Shown here in pieces: positions 33,906 through 45,671 of a DNA stretch of 64,000 bases. Origin of the DNA: Siderastrea radians. Its lineage: Eukaryota > Cnidaria > Anthozoa > Scleractinia > Rhizangiidae. Made by a program: the position numbers and the translations under genes. Within the stretch, counting starts at the first letter, position 1. The number at the start of each line of letters is the position of its first letter. Location: assembly GCA_964017195.1 (NCBI GenBank), contig OZ024898.1:10563130-10627129 (forward strand), in the 5' to 3' direction. Below the pieces are notes generated by a model. It did no database searches. It saw only the letters and a list, made by a program, of their open reading frames with translations, and was not told the origin of the DNA.

Positions 33906-34482
33906 GTAAGTATGAATCAATAGTTTTGTGTTGTTAGGCTTAAACTAAGTCCAAAATATTTCTTCGCGTCAGAAGTTTCTCGTTGAGCTCGCTCATGTTA
34001 AACTGACATTCACGATAAAATCACCAGAAAATAGCCGGTATTGTTAAAAATTTGTTCACCTTCACTACAAGAGCTCGAGGCGAGTAACGCCATTTTTGTC
34101 GAAGTCAATTCATACTAAGTCCAAGAAGAAAAATATCCAAGTTTTTAGGGCGGTTTACTCTCTTTTTTTTCACTTTATATAGCATGTAGATGTCTGATTT
34201 ATATCCATTTGATAGACTCTATCTTAACACAACTAAGAAGATAAAATAAGAAATTAGGATTTTTCCTTCTGAGCATATTTTTTCGGAGCATAGAAATGGT
34301 TATGCGTAAATGTACAGAGCAGAGGGGCACCATTAATCGACCACATTTTCTAAGAGGAATAAATGTTATGAAGAAAGCCTATTGCGATATTTCTTCTTGT
34401 CTCCAATTTTCTACACAACTTGCATGGCATATGAGATCAAACAGTCTACAAAGTTTCAACTTATGAGGAAATAAGCCTCAGC

Positions 34483-34545
34483 CAATCAGAAGCAAGCCAG
34501 CACAACCAATCAGCGATTCGGTTTTTTAACAGCCAATGGTAGCGT
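34483..34545 (+). promoter_or_regulatory. CCAAT-box cluster of module 7
   Basis: CCAATCAG occurs twice and CCAATGG once within 63 bp, spaced roughly 25-30 bp, upstream of the module's predicted leader exons. Equivalent clusters are at about 32780-32815 and 33588-33650. Such spacing is typical of NF-Y-bound animal promoters; binding is inference. Confidence 0.45.
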
Positions 34546-34722
34546 TACATGTCAGCATTTTCCACACCCTTACTTCTCAGTTTAATCCCCTAGCTCGTTC
34601 GAGTAGGTGACATAATTCTCGGGGAACTTAGAAGATCAGACTGACGTTAGGTAGGTTGTAGAAAGTTCTATGAATTGAAGTTCAGATCAAGCTAATAGCT
34701 CGTACTTTTTCATCTTTCGCAG

Positions 34723-34795
34723 GTTTTCATCGACATCCTTATTTAAGTGACCAACTGCAGAATTTTGACTTTACAGAAGAACGGCGATATCGAGG
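34723..34795 (+). ncRNA. Putative leader exon, module 7
   Basis: Acceptor TTTTTCATCTTTCGCAG, donor GTATGTAG. The preceding first-exon donor ACGTTAG|GTAGGT is near 34645-34660. This is the last complete module; another begins at about 34970 and breaks off near 35110. Confidence 0.4.
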
Positions 34796-35779
34796 GTATG
34801 TAGATTTATTTCCTCGCATTTCTCGATCTTGGTCATATTAAGCCTAACGTTCATAGAAGGCACCGAAATTAAATTTTGTTACAATTGATATTTTGCAGTA
34901 TACTTCATATCTCATTTGTCGTCAAAACGTATCAAGTTTCTAATACGAATTGTGGGAAAAAATGAAATTCTTCTGAGCATAAAACTGGCGATGGGTAAAC
35001 ATACACAGCAGAAGGATACCATTATCAACCATATTTGTTAAACGGTTAAAAGATCATAAGTCAACCCCAAGAAAATATTTATTTTGTACTCTCTTTTCTT
35101 CATGAGTTGTGCGGAAAATAAAACTTTAACCTCCCCTCCCCTAACCCATTTTAGGGTTGCTAAAAAATTCGAAACCAGTGCTGAAATTTTAAACATTAAG
35201 AAGACTGATCTTAACGTTTTGATGCCATTGGACTGCAACCGCTATCGGGGAAGAATTCTTCCCTTTTTCATTCAAAGAAAACCAGAAATATATCATTATG
35301 TCGAAAAGTTGGCCTGCAGCCAACACTAGCCTTTTTTCGGCTGCGAAAAAATCTAATTAACAACACTCAAGGAAAACGTTTTTTTTTTAGATATAATTCT
35401 AATATAAATGAGATTAGCGGTATTTCATGTAACTACGGACATGCGCTCTGTAAATCGGGCAGATATGTTTGAAGTAAAACTGGACCTCTGCTTGTGAAAC
35501 TAATCTGTGTTTATCCAATTCCATCGGTGTCTCTCGGCGAAAATATTGTATGGTGTCAGAAAAGAAGCACAAAGTGGGAAATTTCGCCAACGATTTAGCG
35601 AAGTTTTATACGGAACACGGTCCATATTTAACACAAATCGACACTGGAGATCGCAGCACATGTGAAACATGTCAAAGGAAATTGCAACAGGAGAATAAGA
35701 AAATTCTATCGAGTCAACGGAAGGAGGAAATGCGAACGAAACACAACTATCACCAGTTGAAGGCGAAGAAACTACACCT

Positions 35780-36420
35780 GATATGGGGATGCAATTGGGC
35801 CTTTCACCAGTTTTGGAAAACTGATGAAAGTTCAAACAGAAGTACACAAATTATGAAATTGCAACCGGAATAACTCTGAACGAAAGAATAACCAGAGTGG
35901 CCACGCTGCTAATAGTCATCGGCAACGACGCTTTGGATGTTTTCAATACCAATTCATAGGATGAAGAAGGTGATTACAAGAAAATCGAGAGAGTACTACA
36001 GAAATTTGAAGAGTATTAAACACCGAATAAAAACGCGAGAGGAACTTGTATCTCTAGGAAAATGTGAATTTGGAAAGGTGAAGAACTCTCTTGTCAGAGT
36101 TCGAACTGTGCTTGAAGTAAACAAGAGAAGAAAACAAGAGAAAGGTTGCTCAGGGTACAAGACCTCACACTCGAAAAGGCGCCAGATGTGGTACGACCCG
36201 CAGAAGCAACAGAAAGGCATCTGAAAGAGCTAGAGAATGAACCAGCGGTACATGGAATTGAAAAGGGGAAGACCAAGCCATCATTCAGGAAAAAAAAACC
36301 ATCAGACAGTGAGAAAAAACGACCACCAATCAAGATGTTCAATTGCAGGAACTGCGGGACCAGACATAGCACAAGGAAGTGTTCTGCATATGGTGAAACA
36401 TGTCACAATTGAACAATGGT
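35780..36420 (+). pseudogene. Gypsy-type Gag remnant
   Basis: Broken frames encode Gag of a Gypsy/Ty3-type LTR retrotransposon. The core phrases VATLLIVIGNDALDVFNT and LRVQDLTLEKAPDVVRPAEA are recognisable, and a zinc knuckle CRNCGTRHSTRKC follows near 36340-36380. The second half of the knuckle is destroyed by a frameshift and stop after GETCHN. At least four frame changes and stops occur. No long terminal repeat was found on either side. Confidence 0.7.
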
Positions 36421-36432
36421 TAGAGACAACTT

Positions 36433-37030
36433 GTGCGATGTGCGGATCACGAAAAAAAGATGCATGGTCTAGGACAAGACGAAGAACATGATTTCAACTC
36501 AACCCTGTTTGTAGGAGCCGTCACTACGGAAGTTCAGATCAAGAATGAAAAATGCTATGCGATGATGACAGCCCAAGGACATATCAAAAAAGTCAAGGTA
36601 GACAACGACTCTCAAGTCAACAAAATGCCATTCAAGGAACACAAAAAGATAGCTGGAAGCAGCCCACACATGGAGATCTGCACCCACAAACTAGTCAGTT
36701 ACTCCAATGACAAACTATCAGTACTTGGCACTGTTAAATTACCGGTAAAGTTCAATGCAGGTGTAGAACAAGAACTGACATTAAACATTGCTGAAACGAA
36801 TCAACCAGAAATCAATCAACCACCCAATTCAACGCAAGATCTAGGATCGATCAAAGTGGTCCTGAAAACCAAGCCTGAAGAAAAGCTAACCAAACCAAGT
36901 CAAAGCGAGATAAAAACGAAATCGTCGCAAGAATTGCAAGAGGAGGCTCTTCAGAACTGCTCACAGGTATTCACTGGATTAGGACGCTTGGAGAAACCTT
37001 ACAATATTGAAGTGACCCCACAGTCATAAA
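36433..37030 (+). pseudogene. Gypsy-type protease region
   Basis: This 198-residue frame covers the retropepsin and the spacer to reverse transcriptase. The active-site triplet, normally D-T/S-G, reads VDNDSQVNKMP, so the catalytic glycine is lost and the enzyme would be inactive. The C-terminal part (NCSQVFTGLGRLEKPYNIEV) leads into the reverse-transcriptase start with a stop at 37027-37029. Confidence 0.65.
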
Positions 37031-37830
37031 CCCTCCCAGAGCCATACCAGCAGCCCTTCAAGACAGAGTCAAAGAAGAGCTGGAGAATATGGAAAGGCGA
37101 GGAGTAATTCGAAAGGTTGAAGAACCCACATACTGGGTTAAATCACCATGGCCATTGTAGAGAAGCCCAACGGAAATGTGCAGATCTGTTTGGATCCAAG
37201 GCACCTCAACAAAGCGATCAAGTGAGATCACTTTCAGCTACCCACCAACGAAGATATTCAACAAGAATGGCCAATACCAAATGGTTTATCAAGCTAGATG
37301 CAAATAGCGGATACTGACGAATACCACTTGTCGAAAAAAGTCAACTTCTTACCATCTTTAACACACTATTTGGACGGTTCTGCTACCAAGTCGCACGGTT
37401 TAGGATAAAGTGCGCCTAAGAAATGTTTCAAAAACGTATGCATGAACATTTTGGTTCATTGGAAGGAGTCGAGGCGGACATCGATGACATCACAGTACAC
37501 GCAGACACGGAAATCAAACATGCCACTCGCCTACACGCTGTTCTTGACCGATCTGAGAAGATTAATTTGACACTACACAAAGAAAGTGTCTCTTCAAAGT
37601 CAAGGAAGTTACCTGAATTGGTCACAAACTCACACAAGAAAGAATCGAGCCCGATGACGAGAAAAATTTGTGCCATCAATAACATGTCAGCACCCACCGA
37701 TAGGAAAGGAGTACAAAGACACCTCTGATCAGTTTACTATTTGGGCAAATTCATCCCCAATCTGGTAACAGTAAACTGAACCTATTAGGATTTTAAAAGG
37801 ACGTTGAATTTCAGTGGTCACATTAACAAG
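37030..37830 (+). pseudogene. Gypsy-type reverse transcriptase remnant
   Basis: Recognisable pieces occur in changing frames: RVKEELENMERRGVIRKVEE at 37055-37120, KWFIKLDANSGY at 37280-37317, a DIDDI catalytic box at 37480-37495, RLHAVLDRSEKINLTLHKE, and the INNMSAPTDRKGVQRHL connector. Many in-frame stops and indels separate them. Confidence 0.75.
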
Positions 37831-37859
37831 ACAAAGCATTTCAAGAAATAAACATACTA

Positions 37860-39465
37860 ACCGAAGATGAAGGTCCGGTTCTATCGGCTTGATGCCTCAC
37901 AAACAGGCCTTGGTGGAGTGCTAATGCAGGAACAGAATCAAGATATGCTCAAATAGAAAAAGAACTCTTAACCTTCCAATTCAGTCTAGAGCGATTCAAC
38001 TAGCACATCTATGGCAGGAACGTGACTATTGAGTCAGACCACAAGTCCTTAGAGTCAATTGCCGAAAGCCACTGACAACAGCAGCACCACGACTATAGAG
38101 AATTCTACTTCGAATGTAAAAGTACGACTACACATTGGAATACAAACCAGGTAGGGAGCTGGTACTACCAGGCATGTTTTCCCGAGCACAACCACCAAAA
38201 CAGCACACGACAACATGAAAGAGGAAATTGCACTACATGTTCACCTGCTGGTCTCAAAATCCAAATTGGAAGAGCTTAGAGAAGCAACAGCCAATGGTCA
38301 ATAACCGAGAGACTTCTCAAGGAAACAATAAAATCTGAATGACCAGAAACACAATCTCAAACTTAGCAAGTATCCGAGTCTACTGCCAGATGCAAGAAAG
38401 GAGCTCTCTGAACTTGACGACATCAATCTCAAAAGAGATAGAATCCTCGTTCCTCCCTCCACGAGGAAAGAAATGCTGGATAGAAATCTTCAAGGCCACA
38501 TGGGGATTGAAAAATCCAAACGACGAGCAATAAATGTATCATACTGGCCAGGAATGAATTCCCAAATAAGTGGCAAGATAGCAAGATGCACTATTTGTTT
38601 GGAACACCAACGACAAAATACAAAAGAGCCAATGATCCCTTTTTGCATACCAAGCAAGCTCTTGAGAAATGGTAGCTACAAACCTGTTCACAATTGGGAC
38701 AAGTGTGAATACCTCGTCATCGTAGATTATTACTCAAGATTTTTTGAGATGGCTAGCCTACCAAACACCAGGAGATGTAATAATAAGCACTGATATGACC
38801 CACACCAAAATCAGCATTCACAAGACTTCAAATACCATCAATAATAATAATAATCCAAATTAATCAGCAACAACAGCCCTCAGTATTCGTCCAAGGAATT
38901 TAAAACCTTCGCTAGCCAGTGGGAATTTAAACATACCGCCGACAGTCCACTGAACCCCCAGGCAAATGGCCTACTCGAGAAATCAGGTAAGCTGTGAAAA
39001 TTCTGTTAACCAAAGCAAAGCAAGACCACTGGGATCCATATCCCGGATTACTCGAGTACAGGGAAACGCTTACTGACGATGTCGGTTCCAATTCAACCAA
39101 TCCAACCAGTACATCTATATGACAAGAAAGCCACTACCGAGTCAGACCACAAGTCCTTGGAGCCAATTGTCAAAAAAGCCACTGACGATGTCGGTTCACC
39201 AAAGCAACTGCTAATGAGTAGACTGCTAAGATCAATTATTCCAACCACCGAAGCACAACTCCAGCCGAAAGTCCTGGACCCGGCCAAAGTTAGAGAGAAA
39301 TTGAAGCTCAAGCAAGAAAAACAAAAGCACTATTTTGATCAGCATGCCAAGCACCTACCCACCTTAGGGAGAGGTGACCAAATAAGAGTTCAAATAGGCG
39401 GTCACTGGAAGCAAGGTGTAGTCACAGAGCATGACGAAACACCAAGAATATACAGAATCCAATAA
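37860..39465 (+). pseudogene. Gypsy-type RNase H and integrase remnants
   Basis: RNase H is suggested by the DASQTGLGGVLMQ-like stretch near 37890-37930. Integrase pieces are HMGIEKSKRRAI and YWPGMNSQI (38480-38560), a zinc-finger-like CTICLEHQ, a core remnant NPQANGLLEKSG (38945-38990), and the C-terminal HYFDQHAKHLPTLGRGDQIR with a chromatin-binding-like tail in the frame 39079-39465. A segment encoding ATTESDHKSLE is duplicated from the RNase H area (38030-38060) into 39125-39160, a sign of rearrangement. All are non-functional. Confidence 0.65.
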
Positions 39466-41200
39466 ATAAGGTTGATTGTAAGTTAAAATAGTATTGCAGC
39501 AAGATGCTCAGCTGTCTTGCTAACAGCAAGTTAAGTTTGAAGAGAAAGTAATTTGTGTTCAGTTGCGACTAACCGGAATGATTTCTGTGAGTTGTTTGAA
39601 ACTGTAATCCTAACTGGAAAATACGAAAAGAGATTCGATGCAAAGTAAATGTAGTTCAGTGTGTGATATTTGTAAAAAAAGCAATTCCGTGGAAAGTGAT
39701 TGTCGCTTTGTGTGCACGGTTGATGCTTGTTGAAGCTGCTGTATAACGGTGCTTTGCGCACATCGACTGCAAATTTCCCAGTTTTTAGCTATACCATGTT
39801 ACTTCAAGAGATTCGAAAAGTTCACAAGATCCTGCTACATCTTTGCCAATTGACCCAGTTTAGGTTTTTAACTGCCATCCTGGCAGTTTTGTGCTCAGTC
39901 TTGTCAGTTAAAAAACAAGCGAAGTCTTAGAGTTAGTGTAAGCTAATAGTATAGTAGGGATGCTTTACTCCGGATTTTTGAGGTGCAATCTCATTAATTT
40001 GTGGTGGAATAAGTTAAATATGTGATATCATAGGCTATTGTCTACATCGCATGAATAAAATGCGGTGGATTCTTATTAGCGTATAACCGGTTTGACAGGT
40101 TTGTGGAACACGTCAGGTTCTATTTTTAGCTTATGATGGTCTCGATTTGTATAACCGACTTGACAGGTTTTTAGTTATATTTGGATCGATGATGTCATAG
40201 TGTATTTTCATTGTTCTTAAGCGCGAACTCGCATCTCATTTGTGATTCAAAATCACTGAACCATGACGTTCTTGTGTTTTCACTCAAAATCTGTGTGTAG
40301 TTGGTTTCTTGGCGCCATCATTAACATCTACAATTTATGAATCAGTGAACCGAAAATAGGTTTCTATTGTTAAAGAACAATACTTGCCTACAGTAACAAT
40401 TATAGTGGCAAGATATGGAAGTTTGCCGTATTCTGTATAAGTGTTAGAGAACCACCGCGTAAAGCACAAATTTGCAAGAGAGACATTTTGTTTATCTACC
40501 TGTAATCAAAGCAAAATGTCTAGAGCGAGAGGAAAGTTGTCTTTTGACAATATATAAATATCAGTAGGTGACTGATCAAAACACTTTTCTTACAAGCTTG
40601 CCACCCTCTGTTTCTCGGCTTTTTATTCAGCATTGTCTTTTCTCCTTCGTAATGTGTCAGTCAAATCCAAGAGCTCTCATCCTCCCCCCCCCCTCCCAGG
40701 CAAAGCACCGGACATTGGACTGATTTTTAAAGTATTTAGTACAATTCCCAACTTTTCTGGCACTTTACACAGTCAAATGCCCCACCAGTTAGGGCTTCGC
40801 AGAACGCCAAATTCTCCCACTCTCATGAGAAGAAGGCATCGAAGCTATTCTTTAACAGAATTTGCCGATGTTTCAGACGTTTTTGACCTTATATCAAATT
40901 TTTAAAAATAGTTATCATCTTTAAGTAATATACTATCGTTACCAGAAGATCATTAAACGGAGAGGACAGTTGTTTTGAACTATAAAACTTCTTGCCATGC
41001 CTGCGGAGGAAGCCCGTTCGAAGTGATCTAAAGAGAAAAAAATCGTGCACTTGCCGATCTTCTGGAAAACCGAGAAGGAACTATTTGGAAAGGTAAAATC
41101 TTAAATGTGCTAAAACGATCATTTACCTTTTAAGTGAGGTTGAGATCCCATATCGTTTAATTTGTCCCTTAAAAGTTTCCATTTGGTAAGAGTCCCAGAG
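39466..41200. other. No supported gene
   Basis: No LTR, poly-purine tract or host gene could be identified downstream of the Gypsy remnant. The frame at 40633-40905 crosses a poly-C run and lacks a recognised domain. A phrase TATAACCG..TTGACAGGTTT occurs twice (40082 and 40150), suggesting a weak tandem repeat. Confidence 0.45.
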
Positions 41201-41219
41201 GAATTGTACATTTTTTCAA

Positions 41220-41457
41220 TGAAATTTGAAATTAAACGAGACTTACCTGTAAGTTGAAGTTTGATTGTAATTCTGAGTCATCAGCCGGGAGTGTAGGGAG
41301 TGGTATGAAAGAGCGTAGCGCAATGCAATTGCATCGATCAGGGGAGAAAAACTGAAGATAGGGTGGGCATTCCACTCCCTACACTCCCGGCTCATGACTC
41401 ACAGAATTACAATCAAACTTCAACTTACAGGTAAGTCTCGTTTAATTTCAAATTTAT
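41220..41457. repeat. Palindrome related to DIRS terminal repeats
   Basis: Left arm 41220-41303 and right arm about 41372-41457 are complementary over roughly 80 bp (AAACGAGACTTACCTGTAAG onward to CCGGGAGTGTAGGGAGTGG). The arms contain CATCAGCCGGGAGTG and the centre GCAATTGCATCGATCAG, matching in order the CATCAGCCTAGG..GAGGG and GCAATGCATCGATCAG of the neighbouring DIRS right end. It looks like the two termini of a related DIRS family with the body deleted. Confidence 0.6.
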
Positions 41458-41706
41458 TTCGTCATCAGCCTAGGTCGTGAGGGACTGGCACGAGATTTTA
41501 GAGCAATCATTGAGGCATAATTGCCATAGATTGTAATACAAAGAAAACAGGCAAAACACAAAAAAGACTTACTAGTAAAGTCGGGAATGTAAAACGTGTG
41601 TAATACAACATAGCAATGTAGCATAAACTTGCATAATAACATTATTGCAATGTAATAACAAAAAACTACATGTCAATGAGAGAAAAGAAGAATCCTCCTC
41701 GGATGC

Positions 41707-42983
41707 CTAATGTAAAATTGTGTTACCGAAAGTAAAGGGTTTCTCAGCTGGCTTATGATAGTAACGTTGAAATGTAATCTCATTGGAGCAGCCAGCAGAC
41801 ATCATAATATCTTTGATGTTGACATTCTTCTCTGCCAAGAACGAGGTTGAAGCAGAACGGGTACTGTGTGCTGTGAGCTTAGAGACATCAATCCCGGCAG
41901 ATTTCAGGACATTCTTACACCACCTGGATATGGTGTCCTTTCTGGCAGGGCCGTGAGGTTTGACATGGCTAAGAAGTAGTTGATGACAATCTTTTCGAAG
42001 AACGTGGGTTTGCTTAATGTAATCTTGTAAATGTTTAACAACACATAACTATTCACCTTCTGGATACGCCAAAAACTCAACAGGTTTAAGGTGGGTGCCC
42101 ACACGACTTTGTTTAACTTTCTCAGTGATTACAAAGGTACACTTGATGTCTGAGAGCTTCATATTATTGACTGAAAATAATTTGACTGTTTGACACCTTT
42201 GTAAACTCAACAGGGTTAACAAAAAAGTTAACTGTAAAGTTAACTCCTTTAAGGAAAGAGCTGATACAGATGCACCTTTGCGAAAATAATTCAACACAGA
42301 ACTCAAATCCCACGTAGCTGTGTATCTGGGCAAGGAAGGGCGAAGTTCATAAATTCCTTTCATAAAACGCTTGACTATGGGCAGTTGTCCAAATGGGACT
42401 GAAGAATTAATATTAAGCTGAAGGATAGAGGACAACATACTTCTTGCTGTGTTCGCAGAGCTGTAGGACAATCCATTCTCGTGTAGCATGGTTAGAAAGT
42501 CAAGAACTACCGGTATAATCTGGAGAGAGAACACTGCACGTCTTTTCCTTGCAAAATTGTATCCACTTCTTTTGGTGGGACTGGTACTGAGCGGTTGTTC
42601 CCTACGCCAGGAGGCAATGATAACTTTTATGGATCGTTCAGTAAATCCTAATGCTGTAAGTTGTTGCTGGACAGTAAACAAATAAGAGACATTTTCTTGT
42701 GAAGTGGGTGTACAGGTGCTGGTGTTGCTGGGAGTCTCAGTAGGTTCTTTGAGGGGCGAAGCTTGACAGTAGGAAGTACTAGAAGAGATGTCAGCAGTGG
42801 GTACCACGCTTGGGTTGGCCAGTCGGGAACAACTACCACACAAGTTGCTTGATCCTGAATGATTTTCTGCCGTACTTGTAGGATACAGCTAAGAGGAGGA
42901 AAACAGTAGAGCTTCTTATTGGCCCAAGGAAAAGTGAAGGCATTTATGAATGATGCCCCTGGGTCAGGCCTGACTATGAGCAA
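41707..42983 (-). pseudogene. DIRS tyrosine recombinase
   Basis: This minus-strand frame encodes the DNA-cutting and rejoining enzyme of the element. The N-terminal core-binding part is at 42843-42300. Catalytic residues are readable: an arginine in SLQRCQTV, the H-x-x-R box as HSTR, and the tyrosine in FQRYYH near the C-terminus, which ends at TAG 41709-41707. A single in-frame TAG at 42051-42049 interrupts the frame between the first arginine and the HxxR box with no base lost. Upstream, an overlapping frame (42983-42648) encodes the usual DIRS linker (VVPDWPTQAWYP). Confidence 0.8.
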
Positions 42984-43288
42984 TAGACAGGCAGTTGCTT
43001 GTTCAGCCGAGAGGCGAACAAATCAATCTCTGGCTTGAAATTAAGAGTTTTTGGGGCCCCGGTCAATAGTTCAGGGTTGAGCATCCACTCCGTATCCTGG
43101 GAATGAAAATGCCTGGATTCGCCATCTGCAATTAGATTGGAGGACCCGGGAATACGGGCCGCTGTAAGCCAAGGGATGTTGTGTGAACTACAAAATTCCC
43201 AGATTTGCACTACGAGGGAATTACATTCCTCATTGTGACATATACCCATGTTGTTTATTTGGGCAACAGCAGAGGTATTGTCAATCAT
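42974..43288 (-). pseudogene. DIRS RNase H domain
   Basis: The frame contains IDNTSAVAQINNMG, ARIPGSSNLIAD and a TEW..NPELL tail, the pattern of the RNase H domain that degrades template RNA in DIRS elements. The aspartate of IDNT and of LIAD are conserved. It overlaps the following linker frame by ten bases and is separated from reverse transcriptase by frame changes around 43290-43520. Confidence 0.7.
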
Positions 43289-43519
43289 AATCTTAACATG
43301 TTTGCTTGAGAGGGCGGGATGAAAACACTGAAGAGCAAATTATGCTGCAAGCAGCTCCTGGTAATTTATGTGATGCTCACGTTCAGTGGGAAGCCATCTC
43401 CCACCTGTGGACTTATCATTCAGAACTGTACCCCAGCCTTGAAGGGATGCATCTGAGTACAAAGTTACATCTACTGGGGGGCAACGTATGGTATTAAAAC
43501 TGCTGTCAAGGTTACACAA

Positions 43520-44480
43520 CTACCAGTTTAGTTCAAAAATTCCTTTGTGGGCGATACACATTTTGTCCTCAAAATTTCCGTTGGCTGACTTCAGAGCAGT
43601 AATCTTCTCCATTTCTAAATTTCTATAATACAGTGCTCCATATTTAACACGAGGTAAACTGGAAATTAGGTGACCAATAACTTTGGCAACATCACGGATT
43701 TTGACAAAATAGGGATGTTGAAGCAGACAAGACAAAAGTGTTTTTATCTTAGTGATCTTGTCTGAAGTGAGGCGAACTGTCATTAAAACAGAATCTATGA
43801 CAAAACTCAGAAAAACAAGTCGCTGTTGTGGGACTATAACTGATTTATCTGGGTGTATGACGAGTCCAAGGTTTTCAAGCAATGTGATAGCATCAATTAC
43901 ATCAGCTATGCATTTCTGTTGGGTTTTACTTTGTAGGTATAGATCATCAATATACCCAGATCTAGATATGATATGACCAAGTAGTCTCAAAAAGGCTAGA
44001 GGGGGTTTCATCATCTTAGTAAAGTTTCTTGGGCAGATGCAGAAACCATTAGGAAGAACCGTGTACTTGTAAAGAGTGCCTTTGTAAGAGAATTTTAAAA
44101 ACGTTTGGAAATCAGGATGGATCTTCACACTATAATATGCATCTTTCAAGTCTAAACTAGCCATCCAACAGTTAGGTGTGACAAGAGTCAAAACTGTATG
44201 AATAGACTCCATTTAAAAGGTGTCTTCTCAACAAACATGTTAAACTTCTTTAAATTAAGAATGAGTCTCACATTACCATCTTTCTTGGGAACTGAGAATA
44301 TAGGAGATATAAATTCTCCTAAATCATGATCACATGAGACAACAACTCCCTTCCCTTTTAGAGAGCAAATTTCTGCCTCAACAATTGCAGCATGGTCTTT
44401 ACAGACCTTGCTGAATAGGGTGTGAAGAAAATTCTATTGTTTCGCCAGCAATTGTACACAGGATACGGGGGTCTGAGGAC
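43520..44480 (-). pseudogene. DIRS reverse transcriptase
   Basis: The main frame (44212-43520, 230 residues) carries SLDLKDAYYSVKIHPDF and the catalytic YIDDLYL, with the following HPDKS block. The fingers part lies upstream in another frame (SVPKKDGNVRLILNLKKFN, about 44300-44230), and a one-base deletion near 44213-44218 separates the two. The catalytic aspartates are intact. Confidence 0.8.
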
Positions 44481-44764
44481 AATTCCATCCAATTTTCTAA
44501 AAATCGTTAACATAGCTGGGAAAGTTATTTACCTGAGTTTTAAAATCCTCTAAGGCTTTGTGAACTTTTTCTTGAATGGGGCGGAGCCCTGAGTGGCTGT
44601 AGATCTGGGACGATTGTAAATCCTCCCTTTGTTTGCTAAAAAAGGTTTCTGCTAATATCTGTTGTCTTGTTTAGAATGGCCACTACTCCGTTTGGGGAGT
44701 CTGGTATCAGAACTGTTGTTGGTCATGATCTTATTACTGGTTCTCAAATCTTGAAGTGTTTTAG

Positions 44765-45671
44765 CTAAATCATTTCCAAAAAGAGCTTCCCTGGTTTTCT
44801 GCTTCTAGCACATGCTAGACAGAAATCCTGATGCAAAAAGGGTTTCAAGGCATCTTTTCTTTTGTAAGATAGCTCCGTACAGACATGACCTAGCAAGGCC
44901 ACAGAATCCAACAAGGGATTTATCAATGCTTTGCAGTTGGGAATGGTCTTCTTTTCTCTGTGTTCCAGATGTTTATCAGTAGTGCAACTGAAAATAATAG
45001 CACTTGACACTTTTAATAGTGTGTCTTGTAATGCCGAAGTTCTGATGTCTGAGCGTTTGGCATTAGATGGGGAGTTTGCTCCATATTTCCTCATTTACTT
45101 TAGGAACGAGCACATGATCACAATTACTTGGTTTCTTATATTTCTGGAGAATTTCCTTTCTCTTCTCCACAGAATACTCAGCATTAAATTTTCCATTTAT
45201 TAAATCAGCAAGGTTACTTGCAGTTGGAGGACCTGTGCCCTCGGAGCAACTCAGAGAAGAGCAGATTTCAGACAACAAACTAGCATTATCAGATTCTCCA
45301 TCATCCATATCCTCGAGGTCGATATCCTCGTTGTCAATATCATCTCCAAATAAACATGCTGCATCTGCCTCATTTGCATTTGCATCATGTTGATGCGACG
45401 TATTTGCTTTCTCTGAAGCATCGCGTTGGTCCTCATCTGAGGACAATGTCTTGGCTTTCTATGAAGCCGTATCAGATTTCTTTTGTTTGGGTGTTTCTGT
45501 TACATCTGTTTCACGATCAGCAGACGGCCGTTTTCGGGTTACTAGCTCTCGAAGCAAAGTGTTTCCCGAATCAGTGCTAGTCTTCATACTAGTTAGCAGA
45601 GCAATGAGAGAACTAGACTCTTGCTCATTCAGCTTTTCCGTGGCATTGCCTTCGACATCAGAGGCGTCCAT
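44765..45671 (-). pseudogene. DIRS Gag-like ORF
   Basis: The frame starts MDASDVEGNATEKL at 45671 and is acidic with low complexity in the middle (DDIDNEDIDLEDMDDGE). One in-frame TAG (45461-45459) interrupts it without a base change in length. It then continues to 45063, where a frameshift passes into a second frame (SNAKRSDIRTSALQDTLLK, to 44765). The order and position before reverse transcriptase fit a DIRS Gag. There is no zinc knuckle, as is usual for this group. Confidence 0.65.

Larger units (their letters stand above)
26460..35110 (+). repeat. Tandem array of promoter-plus-leader-exon modules
   Basis: At least seven copies of a related module occur in the same orientation. The second-exon donors are at 26745, 27480, 30678, 32221, 33054, 33906 and 34796; the last four are 833, 852 and 890 bp apart. 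Each module carries, in order, a TTCTGAGCATAAAAATGG-like block, one to three CCAAT boxes (CCAATCAG and CCAATAG), a CACACCCTTACTTCTCAG block, an ATAATTCTCGGG block, an ACTGACGTTAG followed by GTAGGT (four youngest copies), a ~100-nt spacer, a CTTTCGCAG-type acceptor, a ~75-nt segment, and a GTAAGT-type donor. The two older copies at 27.5 and 30.7 kb sit in longer units that share extra downstream sequence (27600-28600 with 30745-31500). No conserved reading frame spans the copies. Confidence 0.8.

Noticed and set aside
35550..35873. Separate 107-residue gene before the Gypsy remnant
   Set aside because: The recognisable Gag phrases that follow lie in other frames; this frame matches nothing and is probably a shadow of the degraded element.
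40633..40905. 90-residue serine/proline-rich protein
   Set aside because: Crosses a poly-C run, has no recognisable domain and lies in repeat-rich DNA.
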